NCBI GenBank assembly: GCA_030692925.1 | Contig: JAUYBY010000110.1 | Coordinates: forward strand, 1 to 42,148 | DNA from: Candidatus Zixiibacteriota bacterium | GTDB taxonomy: Bacteria; Zixibacteria; MSB-5A5; RBG-16-43-9 | Direction: 5' to 3' | Length of the DNA: 42,148 bases | Shown: positions 7,688 through 16,664 of the stretch, piece after piece | Layout of the letters: each line of letters starts with the position of its first letter | Numbering within the stretch: position 1 is the first letter of the stretch | Program-made: the position numbers and the translations under genes | Notes under the pieces: model-generated | Told to the model about the DNA's origin: nothing | The model's database searches: none | Seen by the model: the letters and a program-made list of their open reading frames with translations, nothing else

Positions 7688-9385
7688 TTACTCCTCAATC
7701 ATCTCCGCCGCATGCTCCAAGGACAGATCGCTTATTTTTTTACCACCGATCATCCGGGCGATCTCTTTTATTCTTTCCTCTCTGGAGAGGAGCTTAATTT
7801 TAGTAATGGTCCTGTTTTTTGATACCTCTTTATAGACCTTGAAATGATAATCTGCCTGTGAGGCGATCTGTTGGAGATGGGTTATGCAGATGATCTGGTG
7901 AGTGGAGGAGAGAGTTTTCATCCTTTTCCCCACAGCCTCAGCTATCTCCCCACCAATTCCCACATCCACTTCATCGAAAATCATGGTGGGCACCTGATCT
8001 GACTTAGCCAGAACCGATTTTAGAGCTAGCATAATTCTGGAGATTTCGCCTCCGGAGGCTATTTTAGCTAATGGTTTCAACTCTTCTCCCGGATTAGGGG
8101 AAACGCAAAACTCAACCTGGTCCATTCCTTTTTCATCCACATAGTATCTTTTACCATTTATTTCCAGAAGACCGTTCTCTTCTTCTCGCCATGAAATTCT
8201 GATCTCAAAATCACATCTTTCCATCCCCAAAAAAGAAAGCTCTTTTTTGATTTTCCTTGATAGCTCGCTCCCCTTTTCCTTCCTTTTGTCAGAAAGAAGC
8301 ATAGAATCTTTTTTAAGGATTTGTTTTAAATCTTTTATCTCTTGTTCAGTTTTCTGAATCAGCTCATCCCGGTTCTCGATTTTCTCTAAATCGACCTTTA
8401 TCTTATCAGCATAGCTTAAGACTTCTTCGATAGACTGACTATATTTCTTCTTCAGGCTGTTAATCAGATTCAATCTCTCTCTTATCTTTTCTAATTTCTC
8501 CGGGTCGAAGTTCAGGCCATCTTTATACCCCTGTAGAAACCTTGAGCTGTCATTTAACTGAAGAATAGCCGAATTCAGATTCTCGATATGGTCCTTTAAC
8601 CTGGGATCGTATTCTCCTCCTTTTTCCAGTTCTTTTTTGGTCAAGGAGAGCCTTTCAATTATGGATCCATCTATATCATAGAGCTCCTGAAAAACCATAG
8701 AGGCAACCTGAAACAGTGCCTCAGAATTCTCCAGTATCTTTTTCTCGGCAGAAAGCTTCTCCTCTTCCTCGACTGAAAGACCAGCTCTGGTTATCTCGTT
8801 TAATTGAAACTGATAAAGCTCCTTTTTTTCTCTTGATACTTTGTCTATTCTTTTTAGCTCTTCCAATTCTTCCAGCTTTTTCTTCAACCTGAAATAGTCA
8901 TCACCAGCTCGAGCTAAAAGGTCTCCAGCTTCTGCATAATTGTCCAGATAAGTAAGATGTTCTCTGGAATCCAGGAGAGATTGGTGTTCATGCTGGCCAT
9001 GCAGGTCAGCTAATAGGTCACCTATAAATTTGAGGTTGGCTAAGGTGACCAACCTGTCATTCATGAAACATCTGCTCACCCCTTTATTAGAAATTTCCCT
9101 TCGGATTATCAATTGATTTTCGTGGCAGAGTATACCTAATTCAGATAAATTTATCTCGATTAGGTTTTTTGGTTTTATCTCGAAAACAGCTTCAACTATA
9201 GCGCAGTCCGCCCCGGTCCGAATCATCTCCTGTGAAGCTCGCTCCCCTAAGGCCAAATTAAGAGCGCCGATGATAATAGATTTGCCTGCACCGGTTGCGC
9301 CGGTCAGGATATTTAGGCCTTCGAAAAACTCTACCTCTAAATTTTCAACAATGGCAAAGTTTTTTATCCTTAGCTCTTTGAGCAT
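7688..9385 (-). CDS. recN: DNA repair protein RecN
   Basis: SMC-like ATPase for double-strand break repair. 565 aa. Walker A GATGAGKS at 29-36 follows MLKELRIKNFAIVENLEVEF; a long coiled-coil region (about 150-370) is rich in E/K/L heptads; the C-terminal head has ASGGEISRIMLALKSVLA (ABC signature) and MIFDEVDVGIGG (Walker B with the RecN-typical DVGIGG). Length and order match the family. In the minus-strand block it follows nadK, but the two are separated by a four-helix-bundle gene bounded by inverted repeats. No strong Shine-Dalgarno precedes the ATG at 9383-9385. Confidence 0.95.
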   Translation of the reverse strand: MLKELRIKNFAIVENLEVEFFEGLNILTGATGAGKSIIIGALNLALGERASQEMIRTGADCAIVEAVFEIKPKNLIEINLSELGILCHENQLIIRREISNKGVSRCFMNDRLVTLANLKFIGDLLADLHGQHEHQSLLDSREHLTYLDNYAEAGDLLARAGDDYFRLKKKLEELEELKRIDKVSREKKELYQFQLNEITRAGLSVEEEEKLSAEKKILENSEALFQVASMVFQELYDIDGSIIERLSLTKKELEKGGEYDPRLKDHIENLNSAILQLNDSSRFLQGYKDGLNFDPEKLEKIRERLNLINSLKKKYSQSIEEVLSYADKIKVDLEKIENRDELIQKTEQEIKDLKQILKKDSMLLSDKRKEKGSELSRKIKKELSFLGMERCDFEIRISWREEENGLLEINGKRYYVDEKGMDQVEFCVSPNPGEELKPLAKIASGGEISRIMLALKSVLAKSDQVPTMIFDEVDVGIGGEIAEAVGKRMKTLSSTHQIICITHLQQIASQADYHFKVYKEVSKNRTITKIKLLSREERIKEIARMIGGKKISDLSLEHAAEMIEE

Positions 9386-9413
9386 ACAAAGATAAAGGGA
9401 TAAAGGGTTGAAG

Positions 9414-9870
9414 GGCTAAAGGGTTAATTATCCTTAACCTTTAAAATCTTATTTTTACCTTTCTGATTCTTGAGATAAGAAATAAGATTACCCAACATTC
9501 CAGAAACTCTTCTGGAGGTATCAATGGTCTGTTCAAATTCTTTCTCATTAATATAACCCTGATCCTTTGCGATGAAAAGCTGGGCTCTCAGCTCACCACA
9601 GGAAGCTTTGGAGATATAAAGGAATCTAATAAAATCGCTATTAGAACCTCTTTCGTATCCCTCAGAGATATTCGACAGAACTGAAATTGCAGATTTCCTA
9701 ATTTGATCCATGAGTATTCGATCTTTATAAAATTTAGAATCTTTTGTCATGAGATAAACTTGGTTTACCAATTCTCTTGACCTCTGCCAGACATTTAAAT
9801 TTTCAAACCCTTCTTTTTTCATTTTTTACTCTTTTTCCCTGAATCTCTTTATCTCTTGAACCCTTTAGCC
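9414..9870. mobile_element. Candidate four-helix-bundle gene cassette bounded by inverted repeats
   Basis: The 12-mer GGCTAAAGGGTT at 9414-9425 recurs inverted as AACCCTTTAGCC at 9859-9870. Outer sequences are also related: purine-rich GATAAAGGGATAAAGGGTTG on the left, and RC-oriented AAGAGATAAAGAG on the right. The pair encloses only the IVP-like gene and sits between recN and nadK. No transposase is present, so any movement would be in trans. Element status is inference. Confidence 0.4.
9424..9822 (-). CDS. Four-helix-bundle protein (23S rRNA intervening-sequence protein family)
   Basis: 132 aa. The text FENLNVWQRSRELVNQVY, then DQIRKSAISVLSNISEGYERGS, then FIRFLYISKASCGELRAQLFIA is the strongly conserved IVP/S23 family signature. 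Members form a small pentameric helical bundle; some lie in intervening sequences inserted in 23S rRNA genes, others are scattered singly in candidate-phylum genomes. Biochemical role is unknown. The lysine-rich C-terminus (NQKGKNKILKVKDN) ends inside the left inverted repeat. Its position splits a recN-nadK pair, and the flanks suggest insertion of a cassette rather than an old operon member. Confidence 0.9.
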   Translation of the reverse strand: MKKEGFENLNVWQRSRELVNQVYLMTKDSKFYKDRILMDQIRKSAISVLSNISEGYERGSNSDFIRFLYISKASCGELRAQLFIAKDQGYINEKEFEQTIDTSRRVSGMLGNLISYLKNQKGKNKILKVKDN

Positions 9871-9876
9871 TTTATT

Positions 9877-10743
9877 TTATTCCCCGATCTTAGGTTTCGC
9901 TCCCCAGTGAAGCTTGGTCCTCAAGACCTCGTAGTATGACCTTTCCTGAAACTTTATCAGGTTTATTGAATGTTTGGCTCTATGCACCAGGATAGTGCTG
10001 GGTGAGCCTAATTTAAAAGAGGTCTGTCCATCCAGGGTCAGCATCGCCTCTTTATGTTCTGATTCGACCACTATTTTCAAAAAATCTTTTCCCGAAAAAA
10101 CCATAGGACGTACCGCCAAGGTAAAAGGGCAGATAGGTGAGGCAATTATGGCATTTATTTTGGGATTGATGATCGGACCTCCGGCAGCCATAGAGTAAGC
10201 AGTTGAGCCAGTGCTAGTGGAAAGGATTAAGCCATCAGCCGAATAGGAGCAGACGAATTCCTGGTTATCATACAGGTGAAGATAGATCAATCGGGCTACC
10301 TTCCCTTTATCGATAACTATGTCGTTTAAGGCGTAAAGATTTTTTTCTTTAGAACCCAAAATCTCTGCCTGTAAGCACATCCTTTTCTCGATTACATAAT
10401 CCTCTTTTTTAATCCGGTCCAATGTCTTTTCGATCTTATCAGAGGTGATTTCAGTTAAAAAGCCAATACCTCCTAAGTTAATCCCTAAAATAGGATTTCC
10501 CTTTTTTCCCACTGCCCGGGCCGAGGCAAGCATAGTGCCATCCCCGCCCAGGGAGACCATAAACTGTGAGTAATCGGGAAGTTTCTCCAGAGTCAGAGCT
10601 TTGTCTTTATGTCCGACTAACCCGGAAAGCTCCAGAGTCAAATAATAATCTATCTTATTTTTTTCTGCCCAGCGGAGTATTCGATTAACTGTGGATTTGA
10701 CCTCCGGTTTTTTAACATTAGCTACAATCCCAATGCTTTTCAT
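9877..10743 (-). CDS. nadK: NAD kinase
   Basis: ATP- or polyphosphate-dependent phosphorylation of NAD to NADP. 288 aa. The GGDGT motif is at 66-70 (VSLGGDGTMLASAR), the NE/D motif appears as ALNDIVIDKG, and the conserved block YSADGLILSTSTGSTAYSMA is followed by GGPIINP. Length and order are normal for the bacterial enzyme. A GGAAGAGGG Shine-Dalgarno supports the start. It is followed on the minus strand by the four-helix-bundle cassette and recN, and preceded by dxs, ispA and xseBA, a grouping common in bacteria. Confidence 0.95.
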   Translation of the reverse strand: MKSIGIVANVKKPEVKSTVNRILRWAEKNKIDYYLTLELSGLVGHKDKALTLEKLPDYSQFMVSLGGDGTMLASARAVGKKGNPILGINLGGIGFLTEITSDKIEKTLDRIKKEDYVIEKRMCLQAEILGSKEKNLYALNDIVIDKGKVARLIYLHLYDNQEFVCSYSADGLILSTSTGSTAYSMAAGGPIINPKINAIIASPICPFTLAVRPMVFSGKDFLKIVVESEHKEAMLTLDGQTSFKLGSPSTILVHRAKHSINLIKFQERSYYEVLRTKLHWGAKPKIGE

Positions 10744-10790
10744 TTTTTCTTTGCCCTCTTCCTTTTTAAACTTATGAAAGTTACTATCTA

Positions 10791-12704
10791 TTACAAAATA
10801 TCCAGCTGGGGCGAAGGAGTTTTACTTTTGACTTTGACCATTTCCTTAATTGCCTTAATTATCCCTTCCTTATCCATTCCTAAGAGTTTCAAAAGTTCTT
10901 TTCTACTCCCGTGCTCGATAAACTTATCCGGGATACCAATCCTTTTAAGCTCGATTTTCCCGAATCCTTTTTCAAAGATAAACTCAGCCACAGCACTGCC
11001 GAAGCCACCTGAGAGAACATTTTCCTCTAAGGTTATGACTTTATCGAATCCTTTAAGGGATGACAAAAGAAGCTCCTCATCTAAGGGCTTCAGGGAACGG
11101 CAGTTGATAACTTCTGCTTCAATCCCTTCTGAGGAAAGCTCGTTTGCCACCTCTAAAGCTGGATAAACCATAGAGCCTATTGCTAAGACCAGAAGGTCTT
11201 TCCCTTTTTTTAATATCTCCCACCTGCCCAGAGGAATTAATCCGAATTCTTCTTTGAGTTTCTTATCCGGAATTACGGTTCGCGGGTAACGAATAGCCAC
11301 AGGAGATTTCCCCCATTTAATCGCAGTATATAACATATCTCTTAATTCATTCCCGTCTTTCGGAGCCAGAACCACCATATTTGGTATCTGCCTCAAATAG
11401 GTAAGGTCAAAAGCACCGTGATGGGTAGGTCCATCTTCCCCTACTAAGCCTGCCCGGTCAATTGCTAAGGTAACCGGAAGGTTCTGCAAAGCCATATCAT
11501 GAATCACCTGGTCAAAAGCCCTTTGTAAAAAAGTCGAATAGACCGCAAAAACTGGCTTCAGCCCGGAAACAGCCAAGCCGCAGGCAAAAGTTGCTCCGTG
11601 TTGTTCTGCAATCCCTACGTCAAAAAACCTTTTGGGGAATTTTAAAGAAAAATCCACCAGTCCGGCACCCAGGCACATAGCCGCAGTGATAGCCACTAAA
11701 TCTTTTTCTATCTCTGCTAATTCTACCATGGTCTGGCCGAAAACATCCGTATAAGTTTTCTTTCCGATATCGTTGGATTCACCAGTCACCTTGTCAAACC
11801 TGCCTATCCCGTGAAATTTGGGCGAATCCTCTTCCGCGAACTTATATCCTTTCCCCTTCTGGGTCAGAAGATGCAAAAATATCGGTCCCTTTAAATTCTT
11901 GAGATGTTCTAAGATTTTTAAAAGTTGATTTATATCATGCCCATCCAGAGGACCAAAATACCTGAACCCTAATTTCTCAAAGACTATCCCGGGAACCAGA
12001 AAACCTTTTATGCTCTCTTCCACCTGAGCCACCATCGCCCTGATCTTATCTCTTCTTTTGAACCTGCCCACCAGCTCCCAGACCTCAGCTTTGAGCTTAT
12101 TGTATTTCTCGTCTGTCAAAAGGCCCGTAAGATATCTGGAAATACCTCCCACATTTTTGGAGATGGACATCGCATTGTCGTTCAAAATCACCAAAAGGTC
12201 TTTCCCGGAAGCCCCCGCATTATTCAGACCTTCATAGGCTATCCCGCCTGTCAAGGCACCATCCCCTATAACTGCGATTACCTTATGATCCTCGCCTTTC
12301 TGGTCCCTGGCACAAGCCATGCCCAAGGCGGCGGAGATAGAGGTGGAGGCATGCCCGGCTCCAAACGGATCATATTCGCTTTCCTTCCTTTTAGTGAATC
12401 CACTTATACCCTGATATTGCCTCAAGCTCTCAAATCTATCTTTCCTTCCGGTTAATAGCTTATGGGTATAACATTGATGGCTCACATCCCAGATGAGCTT
12501 ATCCTTGGGCAGATCGAAAACGTAATGCAGAGCCAAGGTTAGCTCCACCACTCCTAAATTTGAAGCTAAATGCCCTCCGGTCTTTGATACAACCGTAATG
12601 ATTTTATCCCTGATTTCCTGAGCCAATTTAGGAAGCTGCTCCGGAGGGATTTTTTTCAGGTCTTTGGGTGAATTAATCTTCTCTAATAGGCTTTGCGTTT
12701 TCAT
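10791..12704 (-). CDS. dxs: 1-deoxy-D-xylulose-5-phosphate synthase
   Basis: First step of the MEP isoprenoid pathway: thiamine-diphosphate-dependent condensation of pyruvate and glyceraldehyde-3-phosphate. 637 aa, full length. Visible: GGHLASNLGVVELT with substrate/TPP histidine (43-56), SHQCYTHKLLTGR, GAGHAST, the TPP-binding IGDGALTGG (146-154) to LNDN (174-177), and the transketolase-like pyrimidine domain GIAEQHGATFA and RAGLVGEDGPTHHG. The C-terminal ends in an atypical short PSPQLDIL. Eleven bases separate it from ispA's stop, so the two are co-transcribed. Confidence 0.96.
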   Translation of the reverse strand: MKTQSLLEKINSPKDLKKIPPEQLPKLAQEIRDKIITVVSKTGGHLASNLGVVELTLALHYVFDLPKDKLIWDVSHQCYTHKLLTGRKDRFESLRQYQGISGFTKRKESEYDPFGAGHASTSISAALGMACARDQKGEDHKVIAVIGDGALTGGIAYEGLNNAGASGKDLLVILNDNAMSISKNVGGISRYLTGLLTDEKYNKLKAEVWELVGRFKRRDKIRAMVAQVEESIKGFLVPGIVFEKLGFRYFGPLDGHDINQLLKILEHLKNLKGPIFLHLLTQKGKGYKFAEEDSPKFHGIGRFDKVTGESNDIGKKTYTDVFGQTMVELAEIEKDLVAITAAMCLGAGLVDFSLKFPKRFFDVGIAEQHGATFACGLAVSGLKPVFAVYSTFLQRAFDQVIHDMALQNLPVTLAIDRAGLVGEDGPTHHGAFDLTYLRQIPNMVVLAPKDGNELRDMLYTAIKWGKSPVAIRYPRTVIPDKKLKEEFGLIPLGRWEILKKGKDLLVLAIGSMVYPALEVANELSSEGIEAEVINCRSLKPLDEELLLSSLKGFDKVITLEENVLSGGFGSAVAEFIFEKGFGKIELKRIGIPDKFIEHGSRKELLKLLGMDKEGIIKAIKEMVKVKSKTPSPQLDIL

Positions 12705-12715
12705 AAGATTTGAAC

Positions 12716-13579
12716 TTATCCTATCCTTTCATATACGTAATCAGCCAATTTCTCAAAAACCCACTTTTCATTTTTCAAGACTCTCAATCTGTTTTTCGCC
12801 TGCGTCAATAAGTCCTTTGCCAGATTTTTTGACTCCTCTAATCCTATGACCTCAGGATACGTAGCTTTGGAATTGGCCTTATCCGACCCCTTTTTCTTTC
12901 CGATGACCTCCTCTTTTCCCACTACATCCAGGATATCATCCACTATCTGAAAAGCTAAGCCGAACTTCTCGCCGTAACTGGACAGAGCAGAAAGAGTGGC
13001 CTTATCCGCGCCTCCTAAGATAGCTCCAGCTCTCACTGAGGCTCTCAGCAATTTACCGGTCTTATGAGTGTGGATATATTCCACCTGTTTAAGGGAGACT
13101 TTCTTCCCCTCAGCTTCTAAATCCTTCACCTGTCCACCGATCATCCCTTCTGTGCCGATTGCTTTAGCCACTTCATAAACCACTTGCGGATTTTTCGACT
13201 GTAACAGTAACTCAAAGGCTAAAGCATGCAAGGCATCCCCGGCCAACACCGCCATTCCATCGCCATAAACCTTATGCAGGGTAGGTTTTCCTCTTCTTAA
13301 GTCATCATCATCCATGCAGGGCAGGTCATCATGGATCAAAGAATAGGTATGGATCATCTCTATGGCACAGGCAACCGGTAGAATAGCTTTCCCCTTTCCA
13401 CCTACAGCTTCAAATGAAGCAATTGCTAAAATCGGACGAAACCTTTTCCCGCCAGCAAAAACCGAATATCTCATCGCCTGATGCAGGCTCTTAGGCTCTT
13501 TATTTTCGTCTGGAAGGCACCTATCCAGGGCCTGATTTACAATTTCCCTTTTCCTTTTTATATATTTCCCAAAATCCAT
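12716..13579 (-). CDS. ispA: Polyprenyl diphosphate synthase (farnesyl/geranylgeranyl type)
   Basis: Head-to-tail prenyl elongation of DMAPP with IPP units. 287 aa, the size of IspA. GGKRFRP at 43-49, first aspartate-rich motif DDLPCMDDDD at 84-93 with two residues inserted between the aspartates (DDxxxxD form, as in IspA/GGPS), RRGKPT, and the second DDILD at 214-218 in LAFQIVDDILD. Product chain length (C15 or C20) cannot be fixed by eye. It lies directly upstream of dxs and after xseB in the transcript, the usual bacterial arrangement. Confidence 0.93.
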   Translation of the reverse strand: MDFGKYIKRKREIVNQALDRCLPDENKEPKSLHQAMRYSVFAGGKRFRPILAIASFEAVGGKGKAILPVACAIEMIHTYSLIHDDLPCMDDDDLRRGKPTLHKVYGDGMAVLAGDALHALAFELLLQSKNPQVVYEVAKAIGTEGMIGGQVKDLEAEGKKVSLKQVEYIHTHKTGKLLRASVRAGAILGGADKATLSALSSYGEKFGLAFQIVDDILDVVGKEEVIGKKKGSDKANSKATYPEVIGLEESKNLAKDLLTQAKNRLRVLKNEKWVFEKLADYVYERIG

Positions 13580-13645
13580 TCTATTTTTTGTTTTTCCTTC
13601 TTCCTTGTTCCTTTCTACGTTTCCCGTCTTACGTCTTAGTCTTTT

Positions 13646-13897
13646 TTATTCTTTTTCCTCTTCTTCCCCCTCTTCCACATCCAAAGGCTCTGTTTTAAAC
13701 TCTTTCTCTCCTAATTTTATCAATCTTTCGACTCTTGCTTCAGCTTCAGAGAGCTTTTTAGTGCAGAGACGGGATAACTCAATCCCTTCCTCGAAGAGCT
13801 TAAGAGATTCATCCAGGGATAAATCCCCACCCTCCAATTTCTGAACGATCTCCTCTAATCTCTTCAATGCGCTTTCAAAATTGCTTTTCTTTGCCAT
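13646..13897 (-). CDS. xseB: Exodeoxyribonuclease VII small subunit
   Basis: 83 aa. MAKKSNFESALKRLEEIVQKLE then GDLSLDESLKLFEEGIELSR is the XseB signature; the family is a short helical hairpin that sheathes the XseA coiled coil. The C-terminus has an acidic tail (DVEEGEEEEKE). No clear Shine-Dalgarno; a GTAG-footed hairpin lies 18 bases upstream of the start (13915-13943), between xseA and xseB. Confidence 0.93.
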   Translation of the reverse strand: MAKKSNFESALKRLEEIVQKLEGGDLSLDESLKLFEEGIELSRLCTKKLSEAEARVERLIKLGEKEFKTEPLDVEEGEEEEKE

Positions 13898-13914
13898 AAT
13901 GTAGTCATTTCTTT

Positions 13915-13943
13915 GTAGGGACAGAACACTGTTCTGTCCCTAC
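13915..13943. repeat. GTAG-footed palindrome between xseA and xseB
   Basis: GTAGGGACAGAACA, one base, then its exact complement ending GTCCCTAC. The same stem appears at 18240-18265 beside larC. Confidence 0.8.
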
Positions 13944-14022
13944 GAATCTGCGTGACCTTCGTCCACAAAGTCAGAGTCAGAGTTTAAGCGGGCACATCTT
14001 TTTCCGTCTTCCGTCTCCCATC

Positions 14023-15246
14023 TTACTGCTCTTTTTCCACCTTCTTGACCTCAGCCTCTATTCTTCCTCTGAAAAACTTCACCTCGATCTCATCCTTCAG
14101 TCGGAGTGAGCCTGCATCTCTTATTATCTCCATCTGGGGCAATTTTCTGGTCAGGGAAAAACCTCTTTCCAAGACCGCCAGAGGGGAAAGGGCGTTCAGT
14201 TTACCTGAGACTAAAGATAAACTTTTCTTCTTGGAATCAAAATAGTTTTTTACCTCTTTTAAAAGCCCTCTTAGAAGCTCATCCGCTCTCTGAGCTTTCT
14301 GGGCTATCAAATCAATCGCCCTTCTGAACCCGTAACTCTCCCTGGCTGAATTAATCCTGGATTTATAGTCTTCTATGATGAGCCTTTGAGTGGAGATCAA
14401 GGTCTTGAAAAGATTCTTTACTTCTTTTGCAGTTTCTAATCTATTTTTAACTGCTAACTCTGCTGCGGCTGAAGGAGTAGGAGCTCTTAAATCTGCCACA
14501 AAATCTGCAATGGTGAAATCCACCTCGTGCCCAACTGCAGAGATGACCGGGATTTTTGAGTTATAAATAGCTCTGGCAACAACCTCCTCGTTAAAAGCCC
14601 AGAGATCCTCTAAAGAGCCACCACCTCTGCCAACAATTAACAGGTCAACTTTTTTATACTCATTGAAATCCTTAATCGCCTGAGCGATCTCTTCACCTGC
14701 GCCTTCGCCCTGGACCCTGGCTGGATATAGAATTATCTTTACACCCGGGTCCCTGCGATGGATTATATTTATGATGTCCCGGATAGCCGCACCAGTTGGT
14801 GAGGTAACTACTCCAATAGTTTGAGGATATTCAGGAATCGGCTTCTTATGAGCTTCATCGAACAGGCCTTCGTTATACAATCTTTCCTTCAACTGCTGAA
14901 AAGCTAATTCTAACTCCCCAATGCCGACTGGATGAAGCCGGATGACGCTCAGTTGATATTGTCCGCTTTTTTCGTAGACAGTTAGATTCCCCAGTGCATA
15001 GACCTTCATCCCATCCTGCGGTTCAAAGCCAAGCCTTCTCCCTTCCCAACGAAAAAGGACACACCTGATCTGGGCATTTTCATCTTTTAGAGAGAAATAC
15101 CTGTGCCCGGAGGAGTGCAGGGTATAGTTGGAGATTTCACCCTCCACCCACAGAGTAGGAAAACTCTGTTCCAAGAGATTTTTAATCTCCCTGGTGATCT
15201 CAGAGACTTTGTAGATTTTCGCCTGCATTTTTTGTTCCACTTTCAT
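14023..15246 (-). CDS. xseA: Exodeoxyribonuclease VII large subunit
   Basis: Catalytic subunit of the single-strand exonuclease VII. 407 aa. N-terminal OB-fold (LWVEGEISNYTLHSSGHRYF, IRCVLFRW) at about 30-100, then the nuclease core GVVTSPTGAAIRDIINII with RRDP, GRGGGSLEDLWAFNEEVVARAI, and AVGHEVDFTIADFVADLRAPTPSAAAE, followed by a long helical region. The ATG at 15246 abuts a repeat (15247-15332) with no Shine-Dalgarno; an ATG six codons in (15228) has GTGGA upstream and could be the true start. It heads the series xseA-xseB-ispA-dxs-nadK. Confidence 0.95.
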   Translation of the reverse strand: MKVEQKMQAKIYKVSEITREIKNLLEQSFPTLWVEGEISNYTLHSSGHRYFSLKDENAQIRCVLFRWEGRRLGFEPQDGMKVYALGNLTVYEKSGQYQLSVIRLHPVGIGELELAFQQLKERLYNEGLFDEAHKKPIPEYPQTIGVVTSPTGAAIRDIINIIHRRDPGVKIILYPARVQGEGAGEEIAQAIKDFNEYKKVDLLIVGRGGGSLEDLWAFNEEVVARAIYNSKIPVISAVGHEVDFTIADFVADLRAPTPSAAAELAVKNRLETAKEVKNLFKTLISTQRLIIEDYKSRINSARESYGFRRAIDLIAQKAQRADELLRGLLKEVKNYFDSKKKSLSLVSGKLNALSPLAVLERGFSLTRKLPQMEIIRDAGSLRLKDEIEVKFFRGRIEAEVKKVEKEQ

Positions 15247-15332
15247 GTCATTCTGAGGGAGCGGAGCGACCGAAGAATCTGCCTCATTTAACAGACGTAG
15301 ATTCTTCGTCCCCTACGGGGACTCAGAATGAC
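15247..15332. repeat. GTCATTCTGA-type long inverted repeat
   Basis: GTCATTCTGAG at 15247-15257 and CTCAGAATGAC at 15322-15332, with inner arms CGAAGAATCT and AGATTCTTCG and a small CCCCTACGGGG hairpin. Directly abuts the xseA start codon. Resembles the GTCATTGCGAG family in design but has different bases. Confidence 0.65.
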
Positions 15333-15347
15333 AGACAATGGTGGATC

Positions 15348-15398
15348 TGCTCAAAAAATCAGCTTAATCCGCTCCATCAGCTGTGAATTTCCTCACTC
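15348..15398. repeat. Direct repeat copy 1 at the 3' end of the TPR gene
   Basis: TGCTCAAAAAATCAGCTTAA and onward matches 16500-16549 at about nine bases in ten, including CCGCTCCATCAGCTGTGAAT and CTCACTC. It overlaps the TPR gene's stop region at 15393. Copy 2 lies upstream of the gene. Confidence 0.65.
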
Positions 15399-16406
15399 CA
15401 CCAATCTCTTGAAATCCTCATCCTGCCATAGATTCTTAAAATCCTCGTCTTTCCTTGCCTTTTCCTTAAATGTGGAGTCAAGCCCAATAGCTTTTTTAAG
15501 ATTTTCTAATGCTTCTTTATTCTTATTTTGTAATGAATCACAACAGGCAATATTATACCAGGCCGTTGCATCATCAGGCTCCAGCTCTATCGACTTCTTG
15601 TACTTCTCTTGCGCCTCCGCATACTTGCCCAAGTGACCTAAGGCTAATCCCCAGTTATAATAGGCCTTTGCATAATCCGGCTTCAGCTCTATCGCCGCCC
15701 TATACTTCTCTATCGCCTTATTATACTCTTTCTGATCAAGAAATCTATTGCCTTCTGTAAGATAACTAATAGCTGAAACTTCTGTTTTGCTTTTATCAAC
15801 TGAACGTTTTTTCTCATCTACATCTTTACCTACTTTTTGAACATCTTTTCCTATATTTTCTATATCTTTATAAATTTTATTTATATCTTTAATTAAACTC
15901 TCTAATTTTTTACTTTCCTCGTCAATATATTTCCCTTTTTCTTTTATCAAGTTATATATTTGTTCAATTTCATTACTTTTTGCTTTAATTTTTTCTCCAC
16001 CTTCTTCAATTTCTTTTCTTGTTTTCTTCGCTTTATCTAAATCTTCTTCAAAACTTTTTTTAAGTCCTGAAATGGTTTCTTTAAAGTCTGTTTTTGTTCT
16101 ATCATAATCTGCTTTTATCTCTCTAATTCTAAAATACCCGAAAATACCAACTGCTATAGCTAGTAAAGTTACAAAGAGAACCACAAGAGTTGAAATAAAG
16201 ATACTTTTGTTCGCTCCTTCAATTGCCTTCTCATAACCCTCCTTTTTAACTTTCTCAAATTCCATTTTCAAAGTATCATTCTGAGCTTTTAGTTTCAAAA
16301 TCTCTTGAGCAACCTGAGAAGTATCCTTAGGAATAGTTTGAGCACTAACCGAAAGCGATGATAAAAGAACTAAACTCAAAGCCCAGATAAAGATAATTTT
16401 TTTCAT
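15393..16406 (-). CDS. Membrane-anchored coiled-coil protein with C-terminal TPR repeats
   Basis: 337 aa. Signal-peptide-like N-terminus (1-22, ending SVSAQ), a helical stretch, one clear transmembrane segment at about 69-92 (IFISTLVVLFVTLLAIAVGIFGYF), then some 110 residues of charged K/E/D coiled coil, and about three tetratricopeptide repeats from 217 on (ALGHLGKYAEAQEKYKKSIE is typical). TPRs mediate protein contacts; no enzyme domain is seen. Whether the coiled coil and TPRs are periplasmic or cytosolic is unclear. The gene lies between two copies of a 50-base direct repeat (15348-15398 and 16500-16549). Confidence 0.85.
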   Translation of the reverse strand: MKKIIFIWALSLVLLSSLSVSAQTIPKDTSQVAQEILKLKAQNDTLKMEFEKVKKEGYEKAIEGANKSIFISTLVVLFVTLLAIAVGIFGYFRIREIKADYDRTKTDFKETISGLKKSFEEDLDKAKKTRKEIEEGGEKIKAKSNEIEQIYNLIKEKGKYIDEESKKLESLIKDINKIYKDIENIGKDVQKVGKDVDEKKRSVDKSKTEVSAISYLTEGNRFLDQKEYNKAIEKYRAAIELKPDYAKAYYNWGLALGHLGKYAEAQEKYKKSIELEPDDATAWYNIACCDSLQNKNKEALENLKKAIGLDSTFKEKARKDEDFKNLWQDEDFKRLVE

Positions 16407-16430
16407 AAGCCCATTCCTCTTTTTAGCTCT

Positions 16431-16549
16431 GGAGGTTTGAAGACCTCCGCTACTTTTAATAATACCTCACAGCTGATTATTAGGATTAAGCAGAGAATTT
16501 GCTAAAAAATCAGCTTAACCCGCTCCATCAGCTGTGAATAAACTCACTC
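16431..16549. repeat. GTAG-footed hairpin, then inverted repeat containing direct-repeat copy 2
   Basis: 16431-16453: GGAGGT/ACCTCC-type stem then GCTAC. 16467-16536: TCACAGCTGAT...TTAAGC against GCTTAAC...ATCAGCTGTGA. 16500-16549 is the second copy of the 15348-15398 direct repeat; that copy has only the right arm of the inverted repeat. Confidence 0.6.
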
Positions 16550-16664
16550 TTTCAAATCGTTACATTTTTCCGCCTGATAAATCAGGCAACTACAAAAATA
16601 TATTCTCAATTTAGATAAATAATATGCACACTTATGGGGTTTGTCAATCAATATAATCAAAAAA

